Positions 12,688 through 24,222 of a stretch of DNA of 64,000 bases are shown one piece after another. The DNA is taken from the NCBI GenBank assembly GCA_020746835.1, contig JAGPNK010000004.1:2294001-2358000 (forward strand), in the 5' to 3' direction. The notes beneath the pieces are model-generated. The model was not told the DNA's origin, searched no databases, and saw only the letters and a program-made list of their open reading frames with translations. Made by a program: the position numbers and the translations under genes. This stretch comes from Stachybotrys elegans (Eukaryota > Ascomycota > Sordariomycetes > Hypocreales > Stachybotryaceae). Position 1 is the stretch's first letter; each line of letters opens with the position of its first letter.

Positions 12688-13218
12688 CTTGGACCAAACT
12701 GTACCCGAAACTGAGACTTGAGCGTCACTCAACACTGCTTTCGGACACTTTAAGTAAGCTGCGGTACTCGATAAACGTAAGAGGGATTATTGGACAGTCA
12801 TTGGTTGGCCCGAGTCAACGGGTTGACCGTTTTGAGCATCCCGCTATCATATTTGCAAGACCCCACGCAAATTGCGCCACCATGAAACACGGCCCTTGTA
12901 TGGATGCCCGCACAGCACGTCATGTGGAAGTTCCCATTACTACCCTGAAGGGATGGAGACGACCCTCCCTGGCGATACGGACGATATCGGCAGATCACGT
13001 CATTTGCACTTATTATGCCGTTGATGTCGTTGGGAAGAGGGATCGCACGGATATCTCCCGAGTTGAGCCTGCTTATCAGATTGCCGTCGTTAGATTCGGT
13101 ATAAGTGACAGGCTATTGGAGTAGCTAATGACAACTCGGTTAAAATACCATAACAAAACCCCGTTCCAACACCAACACTGAGAGTAATTCAAGCCTGCAG
13201 GCTAAGCTATCCGCAATC
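12688..13218. other. Shared upstream region of the divergent MDR and NtaA-type genes
   Basis: This gene-free interval probably holds a bidirectional promoter. The open frame on the plus strand at 12405-13124 mostly overlies the MDR first exon in antisense and shows no family motif. No clear TATA box was identified. Confidence 0.55.
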
Positions 13219-15008
13219 ATGGCTACCTCTCCTGCCGACGCAGGCGAGAAGAAGAGCCTCATCCTCAATGCTTTTGTTATGATGTGTGAGCCTCAATTGG
13301 CTTCGCAGCTGTCGGACCGAAGCTGACAAAAGACACAGGCAGTGGACATCAGTCACCGGGACTATGGAGACATCCTGATGACCAATCCTGGCGCTTCCAA
13401 GATGTTGACCATTGGGTGCAATTGGCAAAACTGCTGGAAAGTGCAAAGTTCCATGGCATCTTCATCGCCGATGTTCTAGGTAAGACTTCTCTATGCCGTC
13501 TGAAGAGGCCGTCTTGTTCACACCCCAGTTGAAAGGCGGCTATGACGTCTACAAAGACTCGCTTGACCCAGCCATTATTTCAGGCGCGCAGTGGCCTGTT
13601 ACAGAGCCGCTTTCTGTGGTCTCGGCCATGGCTGCGGTAACAAAGGACATTGGCTTTGGCGTTACAGTTTCCACTACGTACGAGCAGCCATTCCACCTGG
13701 CAAGGAGACTGTCGACCGTGGATCATTTGACCAAGGGAAGGTACTTATTCGCTCCTAAAGATTCGGTCTCGATGGATCATGCTCACATTGTGCCGCAGGC
13801 TTGGCTGGAACGTACGAAATAACCCCGTCTTTGGTGACCGCAGTTGCTGACCCTAAACAGATTGTCACCAGCTACCTAGACTCAGCTGCTAGAAACCTGG
13901 GCCGGGAAGTGCAGCCTCCGGTAAGACGAATATCCGACCTTACTTGGCCCAGACAAGCGCTAATAAGCACAGCATGATGAACGTTACGCCATGGCGGAGG
14001 AATATCTAGAGGTCATGTACAAGCTCTTTCAGTCATCTTGGCGCGATGATGCAGTCAAGCTTGACCGCGCAAAGGGAGTTTACACCGACCCTCAGCTTGT
14101 CCGACGGATCGATCACAAGGGCAAATACTACAACGTGGTCGGCCCTCATATTGTAGATCCAAGCCCGCAGAGAACCCCTCTACTGCTGCAAGCAGGCGCT
14201 TCGAAAGCCGGCAAGCTGTTCGCGGCACAACATGCTGAGGCCATCTTTACATCAGCACACGCCCCTGCCGTGGCGAAGAAGAACATTGCCGAAATTCGAC
14301 AGACGGCCAAGGAAGTATTCAACAGGGACCCGAAAAACATCAAAGTGCTTGCGCTCGTCACTCCAATCCTCGGCCGAACTGAGGAGGAGGCACTGGCCAA
14401 GTATAACGACTACAAGCAATACGCTTCCCTGGAAGGGGCTCTGACGCTTTTTGGTGGATGGACTGGCATTAATCTCGACCAATACGGCGATGACGAGGAG
14501 CTCAGACAAGTTGAAAGCAATGCTGTCAAGTATGTATCTCGCTTCACGTTACCGCTACAATTTTGCTCATGGTCTTGTAGGTCTACCGTCGAGGGCTATG
14601 CCCGCTTCTCTCCGGCCAATTCGAAGTGGACCAAGCACACCGTAGCAGAGCATGTCAGCCTGGGAGGCAACGGGCCGCTGCTTGTCGGCACCCCATCTCA
14701 GGTTGCTGATAGCCTTGAGGAGTGGGTGCGCGAAGCCGACGTGGACGGATTCAACTTTGTAAGTGTTTCCACTAACCATTTGCCACCTCCTCCTTCTAAA
14801 CAACTTGTAGGGCTACGTTCTTTTCCCTCAGTCTTTCCAGGACATTATCGATCTTTTGGTCCCGGAGCTGCGTGCAAGGGGTCTGTTTTGGGACGACTAC
14901 GCCGTGCCTGGAGGAACGTACCGTGAGAACTTTTATGGGATTGCTGGACAAAAGTATCCCCTCAACGAACATGTTGCTTCAAAGCACCTGTGGACAAAAG
15001 AGGGCTGA
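13219..15008 (+). CDS. NtaA/SnaA/DszA-type FMN-dependent monooxygenase (bacterial luciferase superfamily)
   Basis: Eight exons: 13219-13285, 13339-13479, 13536-13740, 13799-13811, 13861-13920, 13973-14529, 14581-14758, 14811-15008; 472 residues. Diagnostic runs are GVTVSTTYEQPFHLARRLST, GRLGWNIVTSYLDSAARNLG (made only by joining four exons) and HDERYAMAEEYLEVMYKLF. These are typical of the nitrilotriacetate/alkanesulfonate/dibenzothiophene-sulfone monooxygenases, two-component enzymes using FMNH2 from a separate reductase. The fourth exon is only 13 nt. No signal peptide is seen. The family also occurs in bacteria, so ancient transfer is possible, but seven typical fungal introns argue against a recent one. 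It may act with the neighbouring BVMO-type and MDR enzymes; the substrate is unknown. Confidence 0.9.
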
Positions 15009-17276
15009 GATAAATATCCGATAACTAGAAAACTCATGAACAGTGTTCTGTGAAATGCAAGGGTTGCCTTGTTGCCTGCCACTATGTGTGGGATTTCCTC
15101 TTCGTGTGCCCCAATGGGATAGTTGCCTGCCGGTATTGGGCAGCTGTGAGGCGGATCTTGACGCGACACTATGATTGCCACCGCATGGTAGAGCTGTGAT
15201 GCCGAAGCTCGCTTAGGAAAGAGAACGCGCGTTCGTCATTATGACAAGCAACGGTTCGCCATGTATCCATCTGCTCCCCGCTGTCTCCTATACATTGCCC
15301 TGCAACTCCGGGCTGAGCAGACATCAAAACGGTTGATCCGAGTACACTATTCGCAATGATTTCCATGAAAGGATAGGCCCGGTGGATATCCATCGAACCA
15401 TAGCAGCTGTCAACTCAGCACATCCGAACCCTGGACAACTCGGCTAGGCATTAACCACACAACCAACCGTCCTTCTTATATCCACATCGAGAGCCTGGCT
15501 TTATTTTTGTCCTTGTCACCCCACCGCCACACCCTGGCTGTCAACTCTCACGGGCGGAGACTACTCTCCTTCTGAAACGGTTGCTCATGCGCCACATGTC
15601 AATCTGACGGCGAAAACCCTCGCCGGCTCTTCAGCCCAGGGGCCCCGTGTGCGGGGACGGAGTTCAGCACAACCGTCGCTTCAATAACAAACGCGAGGTA
15701 TATCATCCAAGGTTGGGATCATGACTCAGCCATGAAAAACGAAACGGTTTTGTAGCTTGTAAAAGGGCCGACCTGGCCACGTCAAGAGTTGGATGAGCTG
15801 GGAGTAAGCACACAGGAAAAGCAATGTTCCACCCTGAAGCCACATGTACAGGCGGGGAACGATCTTGCCCCCCTGCCCTCGCGCACATCATCTCGATGCC
15901 GCTCAGACCTCCTGAGTTACTTTCGCTGTATGTTCTCTTGGCGCGTCGAGGTAGAAGAATTCAGGGTGGCCATCATGCTGACGCGACTTATCCCGTGTCT
16001 AGCTGGTCGGCCACTGTGCATCCGTACATACTCTGTAACAGCCAGCATGACAGTCTCTCCTATACACCAGCCACCTATTGACTCTTTGTTGTTTATATTG
16101 CTTTTCTCGAGACTGCTGCCTCTGGCCTCATGCACAACAAATGAAGCCTCCCAGCCAGTCTCTCAACATCACCTCCGTACTCCCATCCACCTGCCGGGTC
16201 CTGTACTTACCGACGGTGTTCCGGCACGACTGCCAACATGCCTGCTCGCCAAGAGCATCTCAGATTCTGCACAGAGGTTACATTGCCGATCAATGGATAC
16301 GTGATTGGACCATGGCCCCCGGTCAAACAACTCCACCTATCGTCAAACCTTCTTGTGGAGTTGCATCGGCAGGGGCCAGCAGAGCGGGAAGGGAGGACGG
16401 GCCCCCTCCATTCCCGTCGACTAGACTTGTCAAAAAATTGAAGCTCCCTTATCCGGTGTCCTCTGAAACTAAACGAAGCTGAGGCTGCGTGTGTCAGCAA
16501 CGGAATAGGCAGCTGGTGAGACTAGCTGCAGGCATGGACGTCAGCGCACAACTGTGGTCAGGCCGAAAAGCCCAGTAACCTTGTAAGAATAAGCGATCTC
16601 GTCTCTTGTCTCCACGTGCAGCGAGGGCTCGGATGCGACAACAGACTCATCCCCACATGCCAGTCATTACACGGCCATGCCGGCCACGCTTCTTTGCGCC
16701 TTTGTACATATGCAAGGATTCATACCCGCGGGGAAGACAGTCATGTCGTGGCACTGACGCCCCGTTCACCCGCCGTTCTGCCCGTCGACAATTGAGGAAA
16801 GCTTGCGAATGACCAGGGGCTGTCCACACAAGGCAGTGCATATCAAACAATGCTTGCTTTTTGCCTCGCCGATAGCCCGCTCGCAGAACGCTCAGTGGTG
16901 GAATGCGAGCCAATCAGGCCACGGCCCGCGTCGAATTCGCTAATCAGAACATGGCACATCCAGAAGCGTTGCATCCGGCAGGCGGCCGATGGACCAAACT
17001 TGCAAATCATCTGGCGCATCGCATCGACGGGGGTCCAGGTGCCAAGCCCAGAACGCAGACGACTTTGAAGCTCTTCCACATGCAGACTCGAAGAAAAGCA
17101 ACACAACATGAACATATATGAGGTGGCCCGTCCGCTCGTTCCATGGTGGAAATCTCTGCTCATCACGCTCTGACGAAGCACTCGGCCGAAACTACAAATC
17201 GCACACATCTTGGCTTGCAAGCCAGATCTTTCCTCTGTCACATCTCACTTCTTTGGCTCCCATCACACAACACACC
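15009..17276. other. Intergenic, 2.3 kb, no gene seen
   Basis: The only structure recognised is a 41-bp repeat fragment at 15081-15121. The remainder has many short frames on both strands without motifs. It is the 3' side of the FMN oxygenase and the upstream region of the rhodopsin-like gene. Confidence 0.55.
15071..15131 (+). repeat. 41-bp fragment of a dispersed repeat flanked by exact 10-bp direct repeats
   Basis: Positions 15081-15121 match the left end of the repeat family also found at 24.7-25.0 and 55.1-55.6 kb (shared blocks tgtgggatttcc and ttcgtgtgccccaatgggat). The decamer gttgcctgcc lies immediately before (15071-15080) and immediately after (15122-15131). This is the arrangement expected of a target-site duplication. 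Confidence 0.7.
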
Positions 17277-18799
17277 ATGGGCCAGATACAATCCTCCGAG
17301 GTGTATAACCACAAGTTCTTTGACGGCTGGAACAAGACGGAGAAGGATGAGTTCCTGTTTGGGCCCGCCATGACACCACCCCCAGGCATCGTCCCCAACT
17401 TTGAAGATCCCCCAAACCGAACTCGGCTGGGGTTTATTATCACGACAACCTGCTTGGTGATAACTTCCTTCTTTTGGCTTGTGCGTGTATACTCGCGTCT
17501 GTTTTTGCTACGGCGCGTCAGGCTCGAGGACTGTGAGTTTAGCACCGCCCTTTGTGTGCGCCCTCACTAACACAACCGGCAGTCGCAGGCTTGGTGGCCA
17601 TGGTAAGAAACGCCAACCGCAGCACGGAGATTCTGATTACTGATGAGGATCCAGGGCATGTATGTTGGTGTTATATGGTCTGCATATAGCTTAGCTGCAG
17701 TACCGGGCTTCTGGATCAACCAGTGGAACGTTCGAGTCATTGACATGTCGTCGGCACTATACGTAAGTTCTCTCCCCCAACCATGCTGATTTTGTACTAA
17801 TAAGAAAAGGCCCTTCATATCCTCCCAATCATGTACATTTTAACGCAAATGTTCGGAAAAGTAGCCATCCTGCTTGAGTGGATTCATCTCTTCGTCCCGC
17901 CCGGCACTCGCAACACCTTGTTCTGGACTTGCACTGCAATGATCGTAACCACCGTCCTCTTCTACACTGCTCTCTTCATCGCCCAGCAGTTCTACTGCAC
18001 CCCCTATGAAAAGATCTGGAATAGGTGGGTGCCAGGAACATGCTTGGACCGGAGGGATATCGAGTTGCCCTCTGCCTACTTCAATGTCGTTACCGACTTT
18101 CTCATCCTTCTTTTGCCGCAACGAGTCATCTGGAACCTCAACACGACCTTGAGAAAGAGACTGGGTGTGTCTGTCGTGTTTTCAATCGGGCTTCTGTAAG
18201 TACCGTGCCAACCGCCCTCCAGCCCGTGCTCACCCATACCCAGAGCTTGCGCGAGCGCCGTCGGTCGAACTATCGCAAACGCCGAACTCGACTATGAAGG
18301 CGATGTCACATACGGTGGCTCCGAGCCCTTCTTCTGGGGCTTGGCGGAGTGTACATGCGCGCTCCTCGTCTTCAGCATCCACGCAGTCCCCCTGGTCTTT
18401 GCGAGCATCCTTTCCGCGCCGTGCTGGGGCCGTCGGGTGGCCAGGTATGGAGAGTCCCTCAAGGCCGACAGCTCATCCAGCACTCAGCCCGGCTTCAGGG
18501 CCGAAGAGACGCGCTCCAGCGACGTGCCTCTGGCGACGTACGAGAGGTTGGAGGAGGGGACGCGCACAGCTAATGAGTCTGTGGGGAGTGTTGTGGACAT
18601 CGTAACGTCGGCTTCGAGCCTGCCTTCCGATACCATAATTCGTGTGACTCATGTTATTGAGACTCACACCGTCGAGGTGAAGAGGGAGGCCCCAGAGAGC
18701 GTTTCCGATACAGAGATGCGAGATTATGATACAGAGGTGCGAGGTTCCGATACGCCGGTGCCATGGAGGACTAGTGGTGAAAGAGCGATACCCTTTTAA
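17277..18799 (+). CDS. Rhodopsin-like (Pth11-type) integral membrane protein
   Basis: Exons 17277-17532, 17583-17602, 17655-17762, 17810-18195, 18244-18799; 441 residues. Hydrophobic segments are spread over the first 310 residues (LGFIITTTCLVITSFFWLV, MYILTQMFGKVAILLEWI, MIVTTVLFYTALFI, FNVVTDFLILLLPQRVIW, ECTCALLVFSIHAVPLVF). The order and the QRVIWNL connection match the fungal rhodopsin-domain family. The roughly 110-residue tail is hydrophilic and rich in Ser, Thr, Glu and Asp. Known: some relatives, notably Pth11, act as GPCR-like surface sensors; most are uncharacterised. Exon 2 is only 20 nt. No ligand can be inferred. Confidence 0.85.
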
Positions 18800-18898
18800 A
18801 GAGAAAGTACCAGGAGATGTGCGATTTGTTTTTAGTTGATCGATTGCCAGCACAACATACCCGAATAATGTCTTGTTAAAATGATTACCAATAGAATA

Positions 18899-19918
18899 TT
18901 ACTTGTCAGCCCGACCACTAAAGTAGATGAGTCCCCATCGAATATCCCAACCTTTGCCATCGTACTTTTCTCCCAGGTGCTTCCGAATAAGCTCCTCCAC
19001 TTCTTGGATGGGGTGGGCTTCCCGCGTCTTCTCATCCCACCAAGTCCCTATGATCCAGCCCAGCATCCCGCCGAACGTCTTTATAAAATCTTCGACACTG
19101 AAGACATGGTACTCACCTCGACAGACCTTGACATCCACATCCTTCAGCCCTAGCTCTTGCAAGTGGGACTTGATCCAGTCAGGGTCGGCCCAGTTCCCCT
19201 CGCTATGTACTTGGTTGGGGAAGGGATCCGGAAATGGCGCTTCGAAGGGGAACGAGGCAAAGGCGCTACGGATATCGGGCTGCCACATGGAATGTGTAGG
19301 GTCGTTGTAAGGGGTGCTTCCTCCGAAGATCCCTCCAGACTTGAGGACTCGAAGACATTCTGGGAGTTGTTAGAGCAAGAGCCGGCCTGGCATGTGGTAC
19401 TGTACATTACCTCGGATGGTATCGTCGGGTTTTGGGATGATGTGAAGACCCAACGAGACAGTTGTGTGGGTGAAGGTATCATCAGGTGCTTCGATGGCCT
19501 TGCCCACGTCAGACATCTGTCATCCTCGGTTCTGAAAGCCTGCACTCACCATGGCATTGACAACTTGAGCGCTGGTATTGATCCATTTCTCAGCTTCAAT
19601 TCTCCGCTTCACCAGGTTGACCAATCCCTCGGAGCTGTCGGTGGACAGGAAGCTGCTCTGCTCAAGGACATTCTTGGGCAGCAGCAGCTGAATCTCCTGC
19701 GTGACAACGCCCGTGCCGCAAGCCAGGTCCAGCAAGTGGACAGGCTTTTGGGTGGACTCGGAGACGCCCACTTGGGGCAGCAAAGGCGCTACCAACTTGC
19801 TTAGAAACGTCTTTGCGATGCGGATCTGGTTCTCCTCGGCGGAGTTGGTAGCTCCCGTGTTGCGATAGAGGTCCGACAACTGCTGTGCAGCTTTGTCGAT
19901 GTTACCAGAGGAAGACAT
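18899..19918 (-). CDS. Class I SAM-dependent methyltransferase
   Basis: Exons 19918-19550, 19498-19411, 19359-18899; 305 residues. Motif I is LLDLACGTG at residues 62-70, with motif-II/III-like regions after it (SFLSTDSSEGLVNL, DDTFTHTTVSLGLH, CLRVLKSGGIFGGST). Intron 1 is best ended at GGCAAG (19499), downstream of a TCTGAC branch point, which gives VVNAMAIEAPDD; the nearer GACAG would leave a 33-nt intron. A TATA-like GTATAAAT (20005-20012) lies about 90 bp upstream. The family transfers a methyl group from S-adenosylmethionine to a small molecule; the acceptor is unknown. It converges with the rhodopsin-like gene, leaving only 99 bp between stops. Confidence 0.9.
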
Positions 19919-20702
19919 GTTTTATGGGTTGATGAAAAATTGCTCACGATACTCTTGTGATTATTGAACCTGTTGAGCAGGTTACTGCATGGAAGCTACT
20001 ATGGAATTTATACCTGTGAATGAAGTTCAAGTTTCCGAAAAGTCACCGGGTTCTTAGTGCAGTCGAGTCTCCAGCGCCCACATGGGTACACTAAGAAATG
20101 GAGATTTGTCACTAGTCCAAGCGATGGAATTCCAAGCTTATTTATTAGGTTGCATACAGCAGTCTTAAATTGTATGGCTGGTGTACTTTCTAATTTTTGA
20201 ACCTCGCCCTGAAAGAGGGATCAACGCCGATGTGGCCGGCGAGGGGGTTGCTGCCGCTGACGAAGGAAGACATCGAGCCCTAGCCGTGCAAGGTCAGGAT
20301 CAGAGCTGAAGGTAATGGGGGCTGCAAACTACCGAGGTGGACTACTTGCCGGGAGCCCTGACCTTCACCATCAGTCCTAATCCTGGCCTTCCATGGCTAG
20401 GGCTCGAGACCTTTCGCAGCAGCAGTAAAGATCACATCAAACGTAATCTTTACCAGCGTCGCTTAGCCATTAACGCCCCCAAGTCGCTGATTCGTATTTC
20501 ATTGAGCAGAGGACGGGAATTCTCGCATGAACCTATGTACAATTTCAGACCTTCCTCCACGGGCCACCCTCCACCAAGCAGACCACGGGCAGGCGCTTGA
20601 AATAACGCCAACACCAGCAATGTTCTCTGTCATATCGTTGTCGGACGGGAGACAAAAAGCAATAAATCTCTCCAAAGAGCTATGCGACGCGGCGGATTGG
20701 TT
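19919..20702. other. Intergenic, no gene seen
   Basis: This holds the methyltransferase promoter (TATA-like element at 20005-20012) and the 3' flank of the zinc-knuckle repeat gene. Short plus-strand frames here have no motifs. Confidence 0.55.
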
Positions 20703-23700
20703 TCAGTTATCAGCAGTAAAATACGGTCGTCCCTTGAGCCGGTACATTCGCCTGGGCGTTGCTTGGAGCTCTTCGGCACCGGCACCTTCAGTCAATACTT
20801 CAACAAAGCTGTTCGCGCGGCAGATGGTATTGAGACTTGGCGTAATAATGACATATTTGGACTGCAGATGTCCCCGCACGTCGTACCATCTGCAGCGGAT
20901 TGCCAGGCCACATGCTGGGTCATCGTCTCTGGCACCACTCGCATAGGCTTGAGGGTGTCGGATGTATTTGCCAGTCTCCCTGTTGATCCTGGTGATCTCA
21001 ATCCGTAGATATATCTTTTGTCCAGGTATGAACAAGTTTAGTGGCAGGTCGAAGTAGCATTCTTGCACCCAGACGGGGAAGTAGGAGTCTGCGGCTGGCT
21101 TGGCAGGTAGTTTACGGATGTATTCGGGGCTGATCCAGATGTCGTGTTTGAGTTTAAACTTAGACCATTCGCCCTTCCACCACCCCCCTGTTCTCGAGAC
21201 CGATCCTTCTGGGTCAGGCAGGTCTATGTGTACACGGTAATGGATTCTCTCGTGTGTTCCCAATACAAACAGCGATTCTGTTTCTTCGTCCCCTGAAGAA
21301 GCAGAAGCAGAATCCGCCGTCTGGGCAAACATTTGCTCGTACGCTTGTCTGATTTCTGTCTGAACAGCAAGGCTCTCGTCATCGGTGCCCTGGATGTCTT
21401 CATCATCAGTGTCCAGCATTCTATCCTCCTCAGTTCCCAGGATACCATCATCCTCGGGTGCTGCATCAGGGGCCACCATCCTTAGTGACCTGGACGGTCT
21501 TGCCCTATATGCCCTGGACGTTGTGGATGCCCTGGATGGCTTTGCCCTGTATGCCCTGGACGTTGTGGATGCCCTGGATGGCTTTGCCCTATATACCCTG
21601 GATGGCCCTGCCCTGTATGCCCTGGATGGCTTTGCCCTGTATGCCCTGGATGGCTTTGCCCTGTATGCCCTGGATGGCTTTGCCCTGTATGTCCTGGATG
21701 GCTTTGCCCTGTATGTCCTGGATGGCTTTGCCCTGTATGCCCTGGACGTTATGGATGCCCTGGATGGCTTTGCCCTGTATGTCCTGGATGTTGTGGATGC
21801 CCTAGATGGTTTTGCTCTGTATGCCCGGGATGTTGTGGCCCTGTATGTCTTAGACGTTGTAGATGCTCTAGACGGTTTTGCCCTGTACGCCCTGGACGTC
21901 CGAGTCCTTATCATTGGTGCTCCCGAACTAATTGCCTTTGGTGCCCTGGGAGTCCTCATATTCCGTGCACTGGGTGTCGACGGAAGCAGACTGGCGCCAG
22001 TGCGATTTGGCCCGAGTATTTCCACCATGAACTCCATTGCTTCTTTGTATGAGTTGGGGTCAAACTGGTTGTAAGGTCGTACTCGCTCCCGAATATGGAT
22101 GTGTTTGGGTTGGTCGAAAGCCTGAGAGGTGGGCTTTTCTGACGCCAACCGGTAACAGGCTTTGAGAACGAGTAGAAGACCACGACATAGAGTTCCGCCG
22201 AGCGCTTCGATCTTGCGAATGGTTGCGATACCAATAAATCCTTTCCGGGCCAGCCATACTCGGGAGGCGTCGTCAATGGTGTCTGCTGTCATGGGAGGTT
22301 CTTTCCCCAATCTCTCATCCCGAAGGCGCCTGAGGATGTACTGTAGGATAGACGACGCCTCCATGAAGTTCGGCCGGATGCCGACAACCCCAGAAGCTGC
22401 AACCGCAAATCTCACCGCTTCGCTCAGAATTGAAGATTTAATCGGGTGTGAATATCCACTTTCTGCAGAGAGGGGCGGGCACCGGATGTACAGTCTATAT
22501 CCCAGCCCCCCTCCTCTGTATACAGTATACAGCCCAAATGAGAACCCTCGGACGTTTAGGGTGAATCGTGGGGAGATTGTCAAGGTTGCCTTTCGAAGTA
22601 TTTCCTCCGCACGTGGCCCGCACATAAGAACCACAACCGCTGCACTGCTACGCAATAGTGCACGATGGGAATTGCATATTTCAGCAATCTCATGGCTTGG
22701 TTGCGTGGCTTCTTGAAGGGTTGTGAAAGGTTCGAAGTCGTGTGTCCAAATAAGGACATTTCTCTCATTGAAATCACAACCCTGGAGTTGCCAGGGTAAA
22801 GAGATGGATTGATTTATGTTGGTGCTGATCGTCTCCGTGCGAGCTGGAGATACGTAGGCGAAGTCCAACAAAAAGGCAATTCTTGCATCTAGACTGCCAT
22901 AGTAGCGGATTGACGGAGACAAATCTGAAGGACTTGAAGATCTTGACCCGTTGCCAGCTGACGTGATGGACTGCATAACCTCCTCGCACAACTTTTCACT
23001 GGCAACAGCTTTGAGAATAACACTCCTGACGTCCAAACTTTGGGTCCGAGCCATCAGTCCTTCGAGAGTTGTAGGGTGCTCCTTGGGCGCCCGGGCAAAA
23101 TGGACCCAGGCCTGAATCTGGATGTCGGGTGAACTGCTCAGAGCGGCTCGTGCCCGAAGCCTCATTGGTTCCGTTACCATTTTCCCCTGGAAAAGTGGGC
23201 TTAAAACATTGAGTCCATAGCCGGATGGGGCAAAGGGGGAGTTTCCAACAGCTTCTATCCCATGGAGGGATCGAAAGGCGATGCAAAAGACCAACTCGAG
23301 AATGTTGGTCTTTAGCGTTGTCCAGTTGTCGCTGTCGGCAGATTGACCGCTCAGAGAGGGAGATTCCGGTGTCTCCCAGAGTCGGATGAAGTTGACTTGG
23401 CGCTTGCCATTGCCAAGCCAGGGAATGAAATGGTGCAGGGACGTGATAGTGCTTTGCATGATTTGTTGACAATGCTGATTCAGGATCCTCCGTCGAGGAT
23501 TGTTGCATTGCCCAACGTAGAAGCGAAGGTAGAAGATGTTTGACTCGTCAGTCACAAAATCCAGATATCCAGCAGGATGCTCCCACGGGCCCATGAAGGA
23601 TTGTTTGACTCGAATAGCACCCAGCTGGAAACGGTCTACACTCTTTCCTTGTAGCTCCAATACCTCTCGAGGAACGTGCTTCAGGCATTCGTCGGATACG

Positions 23701-24222
23701 CGGTCCACCCCGCCATTATCATCGATGGCTTTCATAAATGGGAAGTGGTCGTGACCCGGCATGCTCCCATCCCTTATTGAATCGATCGCTGCATGGCAAA
23801 CATCGCGCAGTTGAGGGAATACGAACGACGGCTGAGGCTCGTGGTACTAGAGAGTGGAAGTTAGTCGCGGGTCAAAAGCATTGGGCAGTCTGGCATACAT
23901 CTCTAGTGTTTGGTGGCAATTCCTTCCACCTCTCATCATCGTGTTGGGGCGAGCGAACAGGCACAACGAAGGCACTAGTAGGGCGTCTGGCGTCAACCAG
24001 TCGTGTGCCGGGCCGGGGAAAGGCACGAGGCGCTTTGCAATGTCGAGTAGGGTGGCCTTCTTCGGCGCATCGACCGCACGGGGGGGCTTCGGGACAGTTG
24101 GTTCTGACGTGGTCTGTTGAATGGCAGTATATGCAGGGACGTGTCGGGCATGCCCAGGTCCGATGCCTATCCATAATCCCACATATCGTGCAGACAAAGT
24201 CACCTTCTGGGCGGAACGACAT
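20703..24222 (-). CDS. Large zinc-knuckle protein with octapeptide repeats, lineage-specific, function unknown
   Basis: Exons 24222-23899 and 23846-20703; the 52-nt intron (GTATGC..CTCTAG) joins PPNTRD to YHEPQPSFVF. Product 1155 residues. Exon 1 encodes three CCHC-like knuckles between residues 12 and 60: one C-x2-C-x5-H-x4-C, then two classical C-x2-C-x4-H-x4-C, suggesting RNA or ssDNA binding. The middle (about residues 110-710) is a conserved-looking region with no family I recognise. Then come about 140 residues built from a basic octapeptide of the type SRAYRAKP with SRASTT variants, an acidic segment (EEDRMLDTDDEDIQGTDDES) and a 200-residue C-terminus. The start at 24222 puts the first knuckle near the N-terminus; an upstream in-frame ATG at 24372 would add a hydrophobic leader. 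A decayed tandem copy lies just upstream, so the family duplicates. No transposase or reverse-transcriptase motif is seen. Confidence 0.75.
21480..21905. repeat. 24-bp coding minisatellite (octapeptide repeat)
   Basis: The basic unit, ctggatggctttgccctgta plus tgcc on the plus strand, recurs about a dozen times. It is interspersed with 18-bp modules of the type ccctggacgttgtggatg. All units are multiples of 3, so the minus-strand gene stays in frame. The long plus-strand open frame over the same place (21385-22074) is a by-product of this periodicity. Confidence 0.85.

Noticed and set aside
21480..21905. Regularly spaced short repeats suggestive of a CRISPR array
   Set aside because: The units are contiguous without unique spacers, lie inside a coding frame and are in eukaryotic DNA.
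21385..22074. 229-residue plus-strand frame of repeated ALYALDGF units
   Set aside because: It is the complement of the coding minisatellite. The minus-strand frame runs 1048 codons through it with flanking conserved sequence, and the plus frame has no flanking homology.
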